This document shows, piece by piece, positions 42,866 through 51,079 of a stretch of DNA of 64,000 bases. The translations under genes and the position numbers were made by a program. The notes under the pieces were generated by a model, which did no database searches, was not told the DNA's origin, and saw nothing but the letters and a program-made list of their open reading frames with translations. This DNA is from Streptomyces sp. CBMA152. Lineage in GTDB: Bacteria > Actinomycetota > Actinomycetes > Streptomycetales > Streptomycetaceae. The stretch covers positions 62,001-126,000 of the forward strand of contig NZ_MECJ01000022.1 of assembly GCF_014596475.1 (NCBI RefSeq), given 5' to 3'. Position 1 is the first letter of the stretch. Each line of letters opens with the position of its first letter.

Positions 42866-44140
42866 TCAGGGCCGGTAGGCCAGCTGCGGGACGGTGAAGC
42901 AGTTCGTGGTCATCTCGCCCTGGGGCACCCACCCCCTGCCGTCCTGCCAGCGGGCCACCGACAGACAGGTGCGGCGCTCCTTCGGCGGCCGGGCGAGATG
43001 CCCGTACGAGACCGGAAGGAGCAGGCCGCGTGCGGTGTACGGTTGGGGGCGGTTGAGGAAGTCCTCCACGCACGCGCGCGTGAGCGCGGCCTGCGGGCAG
43101 GAGCGGGCCGCGTCCGTGAACCACATCGCGGCCGCCCAGCCCTCCAGCTGCCACTGGGAGAGCGCCTTGCCCTTCATCGCCGTACGGAACGCCGCCACCT
43201 CCGCGTTGCCCTTGTCGTCGTAGTCGCGCGACGAGCCGGTCACCCACAGGGCGTTGCGGCAGCGCGGCGCGTCCCGGTAGTCGTCGCCGACGGCCGCGTT
43301 CCAGTTCTGCACATTGGTGACCTTGGCGGTGACCTTCACGCCGAGCGCGTCCATGGCCTCGCACAGCTGCACATTGCCGTGCGTGTCCAGCGCGTCGAAG
43401 ACGAGATCGGCGCCCCGGTCCTTCAGGTCGGCGGCGACGGCACGGAAGTTCGGCAGCACGAAGTCGACCTGTTCGCCGACCACTTGATAGCCCTCGGCCT
43501 TCAGCCCGGCGGTCACAAGACGGGCGTACGCGGCGGACGCGGCCTGGTTGTAGGAGACGACGGCGGCCGTGCGCGCGCCCTGCTCGTTCTTGAAGTAGCG
43601 GTAGACCTCGGTACCGCCGTAGAGGCTGCCGCCCCAGCCGGGGGTGCCGTCGCGCGGGGCGTCGCTGCCGTAGATCCCGTACAGATGCGGGTAGGTGTCA
43701 TAGGCCGCGCCGATCGGCTGGCCGCCGATGTCGGGGACGCCCGCGGCGGAGACCAGGGGCGCGCCCGCGTAGTCGAGCGCGGTCGTGGCGACCAGGGCGA
43801 ACACCTTCTTCTCGTCCACGAGTCGGTGCACGCACTCGGTGTTGCCGACCCCGCTGCCCCCGTCGTCGCAGGTCAGCACCTCGATCTTGCGCCCGCCCAG
43901 GCCGCCTTGGGCGTTGAGCGCGTCGAAGTAGGCGCGGGCGCCGTCGCGCGGACCGGTGAAGGCGGCGCCGCCGACCGGGCTGGTCTCGCTGGAGATGACG
44001 CCGATCCGGATCGGCTCGGCGGCCGCCGGCCGGCTGGGCCCGCTCTCGAAGTCCCGCTCGGGAAGCCGACTGCCGCACCCGGCGCCGAGCAGGAGCAGCG
44101 CCGTCAGCAGCAGCCTCTCAGCAGCCCGGCGCGGCCGCAT
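42866..44140 (-). CDS. ABC transporter substrate-binding lipoprotein, branched-chain type
   Basis: 424 residues. Lipoprotein signal LLLTALLLLGAGCGS with a lipobox Cys. IRIGVISSETSPVGGAAFTGPRDGARAYFDALNAQGG and ALVATTALDYAGAPLVSAAGVP are typical of the periplasmic-binding type I fold of LivJ/LivK proteins. It is next to a LivHMG-like fusion transporter on the opposite strand, which is the obvious partner. It overlaps the lipoprotein gene upstream by 23 bp and probably is co-transcribed. The ligand may not be a true amino acid. Confidence 0.9.
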   Translation of the reverse strand: MRPRRAAERLLLTALLLLGAGCGSRLPERDFESGPSRPAAAEPIRIGVISSETSPVGGAAFTGPRDGARAYFDALNAQGGLGGRKIEVLTCDDGGSGVGNTECVHRLVDEKKVFALVATTALDYAGAPLVSAAGVPDIGGQPIGAAYDTYPHLYGIYGSDAPRDGTPGWGGSLYGGTEVYRYFKNEQGARTAAVVSYNQAASAAYARLVTAGLKAEGYQVVGEQVDFVLPNFRAVAADLKDRGADLVFDALDTHGNVQLCEAMDALGVKVTAKVTNVQNWNAAVGDDYRDAPRCRNALWVTGSSRDYDDKGNAEVAAFRTAMKGKALSQWQLEGWAAAMWFTDAARSCPQAALTRACVEDFLNRPQPYTARGLLLPVSYGHLARPPKERRTCLSVARWQDGRGWVPQGEMTTNCFTVPQLAYRP

Positions 44141-44636
44141 TGCCGCTCAGTTTGACGAGCGCGCAGAGCGTCTTCACCGAGACCTTCCATGTCTGGTCCT
44201 GGAGCACCGCGGTGCCCTTGGCGCCGGGCAGCGCCGGGTTGCCACCGACCAGCAGGTCGTACGTCACGGCTGCACCGGTCGGCGAGGTGAACGTGACGGC
44301 GGTGACCTTCGCGGAGGACTGCGCCGCGTTCTTGTCGCCGCCGAACGCGGCGAGCAGCGGCCGCAGCATGTCGCCGTTCTCCAGCACCTTCACCTTGGCG
44401 TCGGTGGACGCCTTGGAGTCGAAGAAGGTCGCCCAGTTCCTCTCGATCTGCGCCTTGGCCGCGGCCGGGTCGCCCGGCCGGTTCGGCGCCGGGGAGTTGG
44501 CGGGCGCGGTCGCGGAGGGCGAGGGGGACTTCGCGGAGCCGCCGCCGCTGTCCGAGCACGCCGACGCGACCGGGACCAGTACGAGGACCGCCGCGGCCGC
44601 CCAGGCCGCAGGTCGAACACGAGTGCCGAGACTCAT
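44118..44636 (-). CDS. Small lipoprotein of unknown function
   Basis: 172 residues. Signal peptide and lipobox VPVASACSDSGG, then a Ser/Pro/Ala-rich linker. A compact domain from ~residue 60 (IERNWATFFDSKAST) and ending LVKLSGNAAAPGC resembles the low-molecular-weight lipoprotein group seen beside transporters. It overlaps the downstream binding-protein gene. Start ATG 44636 has GGTGAG nearby. Function not recognised; likely envelope-associated. Confidence 0.75.
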   Translation of the reverse strand: MSLGTRVRPAAWAAAAVLVLVPVASACSDSGGGSAKSPSPSATAPANSPAPNRPGDPAAAKAQIERNWATFFDSKASTDAKVKVLENGDMLRPLLAAFGGDKNAAQSSAKVTAVTFTSPTGAAVTYDLLVGGNPALPGAKGTAVLQDQTWKVSVKTLCALVKLSGNAAAPGC

Positions 44637-44740
44637 CTGGCTCACCACCAAGACCGAATGCTTCCAGGGTCTGCCGCTTCAGGGCATAGTGCAAGGAATC
44701 GCCTTCCACCACCAGACGCGACGCGGGACCTGGGGGCCTG

Positions 44741-45121
44741 ATGCGGACTTCCCGGCTGCTGTGGGCGGGCCTCGCGGCCGTCGCCTGCGGCGCGGTCCTG
44801 TGCGTGGCGGGCTGGTACGGCGTGTCCGGCGAGCGGTTCGCCGCGCGCCAGATCCCCTATCTGGCCTCCTGTACGGTGCCGGGCGCGGCCCTCCTGGTGG
44901 CGGGCGCGGTGCTCCTCGCGCGCGTGGAGGCCGCCCCGGAGGTACGGCGCCCGGCCGAGGCTCCCGAGGAACCCGGGCCGTCCTCCTCGGACGGCCCGCT
45001 GCTGTGCGTACCGGGCGGAACGCTGGCGCACCGGCCCGACTGCCCGCTGGTCGCCGCGCGCCCGGACGCCCGGCCCGTCGGCGACAAGGTGCTCGACCCC
45101 TGCCCCGTGTGCGAGCCCTGA
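44741..45121 (+). CDS. Small membrane protein with C-terminal Cys/His motif
   Basis: 126 residues. Two hydrophobic segments (LLWAGLAAVACGAVLCVAGWYGV and CTVPGAALLVAGAVLLARV) make a hairpin. A polar linker leads to CVPGGTLAHRPDCPLV (C-x7-H-x3-C) and then LDPCPVCEP, which together could bind zinc. It ends 4 bp before the start of the transporter fusion gene, so it is probably co-expressed with it. Not recognised by family; a regulator or accessory of the transporter is a guess. Confidence 0.7.
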   Translation: MRTSRLLWAGLAAVACGAVLCVAGWYGVSGERFAARQIPYLASCTVPGAALLVAGAVLLARVEAAPEVRRPAEAPEEPGPSSSDGPLLCVPGGTLAHRPDCPLVAARPDARPVGDKVLDPCPVCEP

Positions 45122-45124
45122 CCC

Positions 45125-47581
45125 GTGGCGTCCCTGACGTACGACCTGACCCTCGCCGGGCTCACGGTCGGCAGCGCGGCCGCCCTCACCGGTATGGGGC
45201 TCGTGGTCACCTATCGGACGACCGGCGTACTCAATCTGGCGCACGGCGCGATCGCGATGGTGTGCGCCTATGTGCTGCGCCAGTTGGTCGTCGACTGGCA
45301 CTGGCCGCTCGCGCTCGCGGCCGTCGTGACCCTGGTGGTGATCGCCCCGGCCATCGGCGTGCTGCTCGACGTCCTGGTCTTCCGCCGTCTCTCGGTCGAG
45401 GGCAACGACCCCACCCGGACGCTGGTCGCCTCGATCGGGGTGTTCGTGCTGCTCGTCGGCGCCGCCGCGCTGATCTGGGGCCCGGGCGCACGGCCCGACG
45501 CCCCGGCGCTGGTGACGGACGAGCCGTGGGGCCAGCTGGCGGTGGTCGCCGCGCTCGCCGCCCTGGTGGTGACGGTGACCCGCTGGACGCGGTTCGGCGG
45601 CGAGGTGCGCGCGGTCGTCGACAACCGTGAACTGGCCGCGCTCGGCGGCATCGACACGGACCGGGTGGCGTCGGTGGGCTGGGCGTTCGGCGCGTTCACG
45701 GCGGGACTCACCGGCGTGCTGCTCGCGCCTTACGTACGACTCGACCCGTACGGGCTGCCCCTGCTCGTCGTCGAGGTCATCGCGGTCGCGGTGATCGCCA
45801 GGATGCGCAGTGTCGTGGTCGCGGTGGCGGCGGCGCTCGTGATCGGCGTCGCCCAGGCCCAGCTGACCCGGCTGCACCCGTCGGGCCGCGTCGAACCGCT
45901 CCTCCAGGCGGTCGGGGCGAACCTGTTCGTGGTGGCGCTGCTGGTGGCCGCGTTGGTGCTGCCGGGGGTCGGCGGGCGGGACGCGTTGTCGCGTACGACC
46001 GTGGCGGCCGTGCGGATACCGCCCGTCGCCTGGCTGGTGGCGGGGGTCCTGTTCCTGCTGCCCCTCGGCTTCGCGGGCTCGGATCTGCACACCTCGGTGC
46101 AGGTCCCGGCGCTGGCGATCATCCTGCTCTCACTGGTCGTGGTGACCGGCCGGGGCGGCCAGATCTCGCTGGGCCAGACGGCGTACGCGGGTCTGGGCGC
46201 GCTCTTCACGGCATGGCTCGCACGGTCGGTGCCGGAGCTGGTCGCGCTGGGCCTCGCGGTGCTCCTGGTCGCCCCGCTCGGTCTGCTGACCGGCCGACCC
46301 GCGATCCGCCGGCACGGCCTGGCACTGGCCCTCGCGACGCTGGCGGTCGGCGTGGCCGCGAGCCGTTTCGTCTTCGCCCAGCCGTACGCGACCTCGGGCC
46401 TGACCGTGTCCCGCCCGGCGGGCCTGGGCGACGACCGCGCGTACTACAGCGTCGAACTCGCCCTGCTGCTCTGCTCGTTGCTGGCGGTCGCCGCGTTGCG
46501 CCGGGGGCGCCCGGGCCGCGCGCTGGCGGCCATGCGCGACCACGAGGAGGGCGCGGCCGCCTCGGGCGTGCCCGTCCCCGCGCTCAAACTCCTCGCGTTC
46601 GTCACCGGCGCAGCCCTCGCCGCGCTCGGCGGCGGGCTGCTCTCGATGGGGCTGCGCACCTTCGACCCGGGCGCGTACGACCCGGTGCGCGGGCTGCTCT
46701 GGTTCGCGGCGGTGGTGGTCCTGGGCGCCGACAACCCGCTGGGGGCGCTCGCCGGGGCGGCGCTCCTCGTGGGCCTGGACGCGGGCACGCAAGGCGGAGT
46801 GGCGGCGGCCGTCGTCGGTCTGCTCGCGCTGCTGATCGGCCGCTTCCCGCAGGTCCACGAGCTGCTGTCGCGGTGGCGGCGACCCGCGCGCGTGCAGCCT
46901 CCGCCTCCGTCGCCCCGCAAGGCGCTCCCAGTGGGCCCGCCCCTGCAGCTCACCGCGCACGGAGTACGGCTCTCGTACGGCCCGTACACCGTCCTGGCCG
47001 GGGTCGACCTGGCCGTGCCGCCGGGCGAGGTCACCGCGCTGATCGGCGGCAACGGCGCAGGCAAGACCACCCTGTTCCACTGTCTGTGCGGCACCCTGCG
47101 CCCCGACGCGGGCCGGGTCGCGCTCGGCGGGGACGACATCACCCGCCGCCCGGCCCACGCCCGCACCCGGCTCGGCATCGCGCGGACCTTCCAGCAGATC
47201 GCGGTGTTCCCCTCGCTGACCGTGGAGGAGAACGTACGGGTCGGGGCCGAGCAGGGCCGCGTGCGGGACCCGGCCGCCGTGGAGCAGGCGCTGCGGCTGA
47301 TGGGCCTGGCGGGCGGGGTGCGGCGGCTGCCCGCGGCCGGGCTGCCGACCGGCACGCTGCGCCGCGTCGAGCTCGGCCGGGCGCTCGCGGGCCGCCCGCA
47401 CACCCTGCTGCTCGACGAACCCGCGGCCGGACTGGACGCCGCCGAGATCCGCGAACTGGCCCGGGTGCTGCGCGCGCTGGCCGCCGACGGCATGGCCGTG
47501 CTCGTCGTCGAGCACGACCTCGACCTGGTCGCGGACATCGCCGACCGGGTCCATGTGATGCGGGCGGGACGGATCGAATGA
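45125..47581 (+). CDS. Triple fusion ABC transporter: LivH-LivM-LivG like
   Basis: 818 residues in one chain. Residues ~1-290 are a LivH-like permease (GLVVTYRTTGVLNLAHGAI). Residues ~290-580 are a LivM-like permease (TGRGGQISLGQTAYAGLGAL and AAMRDHEEGAAASGV). Residues ~615-818 are a LivG-like ATPase with Walker A GGNGAGKTT, TLRRVELGRALAGRPHTLLLDEPAAGLD as signature to Walker B, and VEHDLDLV with the switch His. Normally these are three genes. GTG start 4 bp after the preceding gene. Together with the LivF-like gene it would form the membrane/ATPase part of a branched-chain-amino-acid type importer. Confidence 0.9.
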   Translation: MASLTYDLTLAGLTVGSAAALTGMGLVVTYRTTGVLNLAHGAIAMVCAYVLRQLVVDWHWPLALAAVVTLVVIAPAIGVLLDVLVFRRLSVEGNDPTRTLVASIGVFVLLVGAAALIWGPGARPDAPALVTDEPWGQLAVVAALAALVVTVTRWTRFGGEVRAVVDNRELAALGGIDTDRVASVGWAFGAFTAGLTGVLLAPYVRLDPYGLPLLVVEVIAVAVIARMRSVVVAVAAALVIGVAQAQLTRLHPSGRVEPLLQAVGANLFVVALLVAALVLPGVGGRDALSRTTVAAVRIPPVAWLVAGVLFLLPLGFAGSDLHTSVQVPALAIILLSLVVVTGRGGQISLGQTAYAGLGALFTAWLARSVPELVALGLAVLLVAPLGLLTGRPAIRRHGLALALATLAVGVAASRFVFAQPYATSGLTVSRPAGLGDDRAYYSVELALLLCSLLAVAALRRGRPGRALAAMRDHEEGAAASGVPVPALKLLAFVTGAALAALGGGLLSMGLRTFDPGAYDPVRGLLWFAAVVVLGADNPLGALAGAALLVGLDAGTQGGVAAAVVGLLALLIGRFPQVHELLSRWRRPARVQPPPPSPRKALPVGPPLQLTAHGVRLSYGPYTVLAGVDLAVPPGEVTALIGGNGAGKTTLFHCLCGTLRPDAGRVALGGDDITRRPAHARTRLGIARTFQQIAVFPSLTVEENVRVGAEQGRVRDPAAVEQALRLMGLAGGVRRLPAAGLPTGTLRRVELGRALAGRPHTLLLDEPAAGLDAAEIRELARVLRALAADGMAVLVVEHDLDLVADIADRVHVMRAGRIE

Positions 47582-47603
47582 GCGCGCGGCGCGGAGGCGG
47601 GTC

Positions 47604-48263
47604 ATGGGCGTCGAGATCGAACTGAGCGGCGCCCGGGTGCGGTACGGGCCGCTGGAGGCGCTGCACGGGATCGACCTGGCCGTGCCCGCCCGCGCCCTCA
47701 CCGTCCTGCTCGGCCGCAACGGCTCCGGGCGCACCACGGCCCTGCGCGCCCTGGCGGGCACGGTGCCGCTGGCCGCCGGGCGGGTGGTGTGGCGGGGCGC
47801 CAATGTCACCCGGCTGCCCGCCCACGTACGGGCCCGGCGGGGCCTCTGCCTCGTCCCGGACACCCGGGCCGTGCACGCCGGGCTGACCGTCGCCGAGAAC
47901 CTCGAACTGGCCGCCGCCTCCAGCGACTTCACGGTCGCGCTCGACGGGTATCCGGAGCTGCGCCCTCTCCTCACCCGCCGGGCGGGCACGCTCTCCGGCG
48001 GCGAGCAGCGGATGCTCGCCGTCTCGCGCGCGCTGCTGCGCGGCGCCCGCCTCGTCCTGCTCGACGAGCCCACCCAGGGCATGTCCCCGCAGGTCGCGGA
48101 CCGTACGTACGACCTGCTCGCAGAGCTGGCCCGGGACGCGGCCGTCGTCGTCGCGGAACAGCGGCTGCCGCCCGGCCGCACCGCGATCGTGCATCAACTG
48201 CGGCGCGGGCGCGTGGTATTCAGCGGCGAGAGCGCCGAGTTCGGCGACCACTCGCCCGAATGA
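47604..48263 (+). CDS. LivF-like ABC ATPase with altered Walker A
   Basis: 219 residues, LivF size. Walker A reads GRNGSGRTT, so the phosphate-binding Lys is Arg. The signature AGTLSGGEQRMLAVSRALLRG and Walker B LVLLDEPTQGMSP are intact, and VVAEQRLPPG replaces the usual H-loop context (Q rather than H). Hydrolysis may be weakened in this subunit, making a degenerate nucleotide site beside the LivG-like domain of the fusion. It starts 23 bp after the fusion gene and is probably co-transcribed. Confidence 0.88.
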   Translation: MGVEIELSGARVRYGPLEALHGIDLAVPARALTVLLGRNGSGRTTALRALAGTVPLAAGRVVWRGANVTRLPAHVRARRGLCLVPDTRAVHAGLTVAENLELAAASSDFTVALDGYPELRPLLTRRAGTLSGGEQRMLAVSRALLRGARLVLLDEPTQGMSPQVADRTYDLLAELARDAAVVVAEQRLPPGRTAIVHQLRRGRVVFSGESAEFGDHSPE

Positions 48264-48295
48264 GCCCCACCCGGTCGGACGACCGGATGGGGCTC
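48262..48295. terminator. Terminator after LivF-like gene
   Basis: GAGCCCCACCCGGTC at 48262-48276 pairs with GACCGGATGGGGCTC at 48281-48295 around a 4-nt loop (one mismatch). It overlaps the LivF-like stop and could also stop the converging Rpf gene. Confidence 0.8.
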
Positions 48296-48319
48296 AGATA
48301 CCCACGCTCGCCCGACTGC

Positions 48320-49027
48320 CTACAGCGCGAGCGTCTGCCCGGGCAGGATCAGGTCCGGGTCGGCGCCGATGACGGCCTTGTTGGCCTCGTACAGCGACTG
48401 CCAGCCCGTGCCGTGGGCCGCCGCGATGGTGGAGAGCGTGTCGCCGTCACGCACGGTGTACTGGCCGCCGCGCGCGGAGCGGTCGGCCCGCACGGGCGGC
48501 CGCTCGACCGAGGTGACCCGCTTCGGCTCGGCCTGGCGTGTTTCGGCCTTGCCCGATTCCGCCTTGTGCGGCTGGGACTTGGGCGCGTGGAACGACTTCG
48601 ACACGGTCTTGGGCGCGGAGTGCTTGGCGGGCTTGGGCGCCGAGGGCGCGTCCCCGTACGCACCCGCGCTGACCGAGCAGGAGGGCCACGCACCCCAGCC
48701 CTGCGCGTGCTGGAGCCGGGTGGCGACGGCTATCTGCTGCGCCCGACTGGCCCCGTCGGCGGTGGACGCGTACGCCCCGCCGCCGTACGCCCGCCAGGAG
48801 CCGGCGGAGAACTGGAGCCCGCCGTAGTAGCCGTTACCGGTGTTGATGTGCCAGTTTCCTCCGCTCTCGCACTGGGCGATGCGGTCCCACACCGCACCGT
48901 CCGCCGCGCCCGCCGGGCCGGCGGAGACCGCGAGCAGGGCCAACGGTGCCGCCACCACGGCGGCTCCGATCAGCGCCGCTGTGCCACGGGAGCGCCTGGA
49001 GCCGGAACGACTGGTACCAACAGACAT
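48320..49027 (-). CDS. Secreted Rpf-like transglycosylase with C-terminal LysM
   Basis: 235 residues. Signal peptide, then the resuscitation-promoting-factor domain DGAVWDRIAQCESGGNWHIN with the catalytic Glu of CESGGNW, and GGLQFSAGSWRAYGG. A ~90-residue Lys/Ala/Pro linker follows and a LysM domain ends the protein (YTVRDGDTLSTIAAAHG and ILPGQTLAL). It should cleave peptidoglycan while anchored by LysM, aiding germination or growth. AGAGGGAC precedes ATG 49027. A leader of unknown length lies upstream. Confidence 0.92.
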   Translation of the reverse strand: MSVGTSRSGSRRSRGTAALIGAAVVAAPLALLAVSAGPAGAADGAVWDRIAQCESGGNWHINTGNGYYGGLQFSAGSWRAYGGGAYASTADGASRAQQIAVATRLQHAQGWGAWPSCSVSAGAYGDAPSAPKPAKHSAPKTVSKSFHAPKSQPHKAESGKAETRQAEPKRVTSVERPPVRADRSARGGQYTVRDGDTLSTIAAAHGTGWQSLYEANKAVIGADPDLILPGQTLAL

Positions 49028-49558
49028 GAAGTCCCTCTTCCGAAGGACCCGGGGTTCCCCCTTGACGCCACGGCCCTCGACGCGTCCGGCGTCTCGGTCC
49101 GTGCCGCCCCGCCCGCCGGGGTCGTGCGCTTGCCTGTGGTGCGGTCGTACGAGTCGTACTCGTTCGTGCGGCCGTACGGGGCGGGCTGCCCGGGCGGTGC
49201 TCGATGCACACGGCGTGGAATGTAGGGACCGGATCACCCTGGTATCAACCAATGCCTTGTCATTCCAGGCCAGTTGACTATTACCCCGGGTAACGGCTAT
49301 TTCCGGACACCCACTTGATTGAGGGATTTCAGGATTTGTCGACCTGCTGTCCAGCTGATCTGTGACTCAGCTCACCGGGTCAACTTCCGTGTGACTGCCA
49401 CCTGTTGACGCGGAGTAAGGAATTCCGGGGGCGCGCTCACGCTGTGCGCCCGCCGGTTCGATTCCGTTCGCCTCGGAGCGTGACCCCTGCCACAGATCCG
49501 CCGTTGTCCTTTCAGGAGCCGGGAACCACCCGGCGCACGCATCCAGTAGGAGCCACCC
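49028..49558. other. 531-bp region upstream of the Rpf gene
   Basis: Shared by the minus-strand Rpf gene and the plus-strand hypothetical gene at 49559. AT-richer from 49240 to 49370. Rpf genes in Streptomyces can have c-di-AMP riboswitches; I did not find the conserved blocks here. No gene seen. Confidence 0.4.
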
Positions 49559-50332
49559 GTGCCGCGCATGCTCGACGTCAGCGAGGACGTCCGCGCCGAG
49601 ATCGGCGACGAAGAAGCCGACCGGCTGCTCGCCGGCGAGAACGCCCCGGGCAGCTACGACTGCACCTCCTGCCGCACCCCGGGCGACTCGGAGCACGAGG
49701 CGACCAGCACCGTGCTCTTCGTCGGCGACGAGACCGCCGTCCTCGCCTTCGCCCACGCCTCCTGCATCCCCTCCCAGGTCGTCCAGGTCTCCGAGGAGCA
49801 GCTCCAGGGGGCCGTGCGGTCCATCACCGGCGACGAGTTCGGCGGCGCCGCGCCCGAGCAGGCCGTGCTCGGCATCACCAGCGGCCTCATCCTGATCGAG
49901 GGCGCGCTGCACCCGGCGCTCGTCGTGGAGCCGACCGCCCCGATCGCCCGCCCCGGCTCGGGCGGCACCGTGGACGAGTTCCTGCCGCTCCTCATCGAGC
50001 AGGGCTTCGTGCCGGTCACCGAGGTCGGCCGGATGCCGTCGGTCCTCAACGGCTGGTCCGTGCTGCTCGCGATGGGCCAGCTGCACGCGATCCTCCAGCC
50101 GGGCACGGGAGGCGGCGGCAGCCCCGTCTCGTGGTGGCAGGCCCACCAGCCGCTCCAGGTGACCGAGGGCTGGCGCGCGGCCGCCAACCGCACCCAGCGC
50201 GTCCTGGTGTTCGCGGCCCCGGTCGGCTCGATCGGCCAGCAGCCCCGTGAGGACCTGCTGCGCGACGCGCTGGAGAAGGCGGCCTCCGACGGCACGCTGG
50301 TGTCGGCGGCGATGCCCCTGGCGGGCACGTGA
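49559..50332 (+). CDS. Conserved hypothetical protein
   Basis: 257 residues. No signal or membrane segment. An N-terminal CTSCRTPGDSEHEAT (CxxC) may hold a metal. The sequence then has alternating short strands and helices, with GTVDEFLPLLIEQGF and GWSVLLAMGQLHAILQ segments. I do not recognise the family. AGGAG eight bases upstream supports the GTG; ATG 49568 is an alternative. Upstream of the der/cmk cluster and downstream of Rpf. Confidence 0.7.
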   Translation: MPRMLDVSEDVRAEIGDEEADRLLAGENAPGSYDCTSCRTPGDSEHEATSTVLFVGDETAVLAFAHASCIPSQVVQVSEEQLQGAVRSITGDEFGGAAPEQAVLGITSGLILIEGALHPALVVEPTAPIARPGSGGTVDEFLPLLIEQGFVPVTEVGRMPSVLNGWSVLLAMGQLHAILQPGTGGGGSPVSWWQAHQPLQVTEGWRAAANRTQRVLVFAAPVGSIGQQPREDLLRDALEKAASDGTLVSAAMPLAGT

Positions 50333-50349
50333 GCTGAGCCGACGGCCCC

Positions 50350-50394
50350 GCACCCCGGGGTCCGGGCCTCGCATCGGCCCGGGCCCCGGGGTGC
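50350..50394. terminator. Very stable hairpin terminator
   Basis: A 19-bp stem with one wobble pair, GCACCCCGGGGTCCGGGCC against 50376-50394, around a 7-nt loop. It follows the hypothetical gene by 18 bp. Confidence 0.8.
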
Positions 50395-50600
50395 GTCGGG
50401 GCGCCGAGCCGATTCAGCCGAACTGTTCCATCGGGGCGCCCGGGGCGGATTCAACGCGGCCCGCAGGTCGCCCGTTCAGCCGGTACAGCGGCGGCCGCGT
50501 GAGCGCCCCGCGCACGCGGGGATGTCCCGGTGCATCCGTTCGCACGCGATATCCGCGCTGGGGCCCGCATCCGACGGCCCTCGGGGTCGTTGGCACATAC

Positions 50601-51062
50601 GTGCACTCATACGAGCCCTCCCGCCAGCCGTACCAGTCGCAGATCCCCTCCATGCGCCCCGCGCAGGACCTGTTCGGCGGGCTCTCCGCCACCCCGATCT
50701 ACGACGCGCTGTACTCCGAGTACCGCCGGTCCTTCCGGGCGCTGCCGGGCGATCGCAGCGGCGAGGACGACCTCGGCTTCCGCAGCTTCGCGGCCCTGGC
50801 CCACGCCGGGGCGCACGGCTTCCGCGGCGGCCACCAGCACCACGCCCAGCCGTTCCACCCGCAGGGCCCGCACCCCCAGACCGTGCCCAGCCTGACCGCG
50901 TACCCCGCGCACAGCGGTGTCACCTGGCAGATGAGCGGCATGGCCACGGGCGCCATGCCCACCGGCGTCGGCGCGGGCACCGCCCATATGACAGGGCGGC
51001 AGCACACCGGGCTCCATCAGCTCCCGGCCGCACTGCCGCCCGCCCCGCGCAGAGGGCTGTAG
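50601..51062 (+). CDS. Small hypothetical protein
   Basis: 153 residues from a GTG. The first half, RPAQDLFGGLSATPIYDALYSEYRRSFRALPGDRSGEDDLGF, looks like a folded conserved segment; the second half is His/Gln/Pro/Gly rich (HHAQPFHPQGPHPQTV). No function is recognised. The start has a weak ribosome site and could be the ATG at 50652. It converges with der, 17 bp from its end. Confidence 0.55.
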   Translation: MHSYEPSRQPYQSQIPSMRPAQDLFGGLSATPIYDALYSEYRRSFRALPGDRSGEDDLGFRSFAALAHAGAHGFRGGHQHHAQPFHPQGPHPQTVPSLTAYPAHSGVTWQMSGMATGAMPTGVGAGTAHMTGRQHTGLHQLPAALPPAPRRGL

Positions 51063-51079
51063 CAGCCCCCGCGCCGGGG

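Noticed and set aside
48970..49209. Minus-strand frame overlapping the start of the Rpf gene
   Set aside because: It overlaps the Rpf coding start in another frame, without ribosome site or motif.
49028..49260. c-di-AMP (ydaO) riboswitch upstream of Rpf
   Set aside because: Streptomyces rpfA has such a leader, but I could not find the conserved blocks beyond a GGGGGAACCCC stretch, so no call is made. A covariance-model search would decide.
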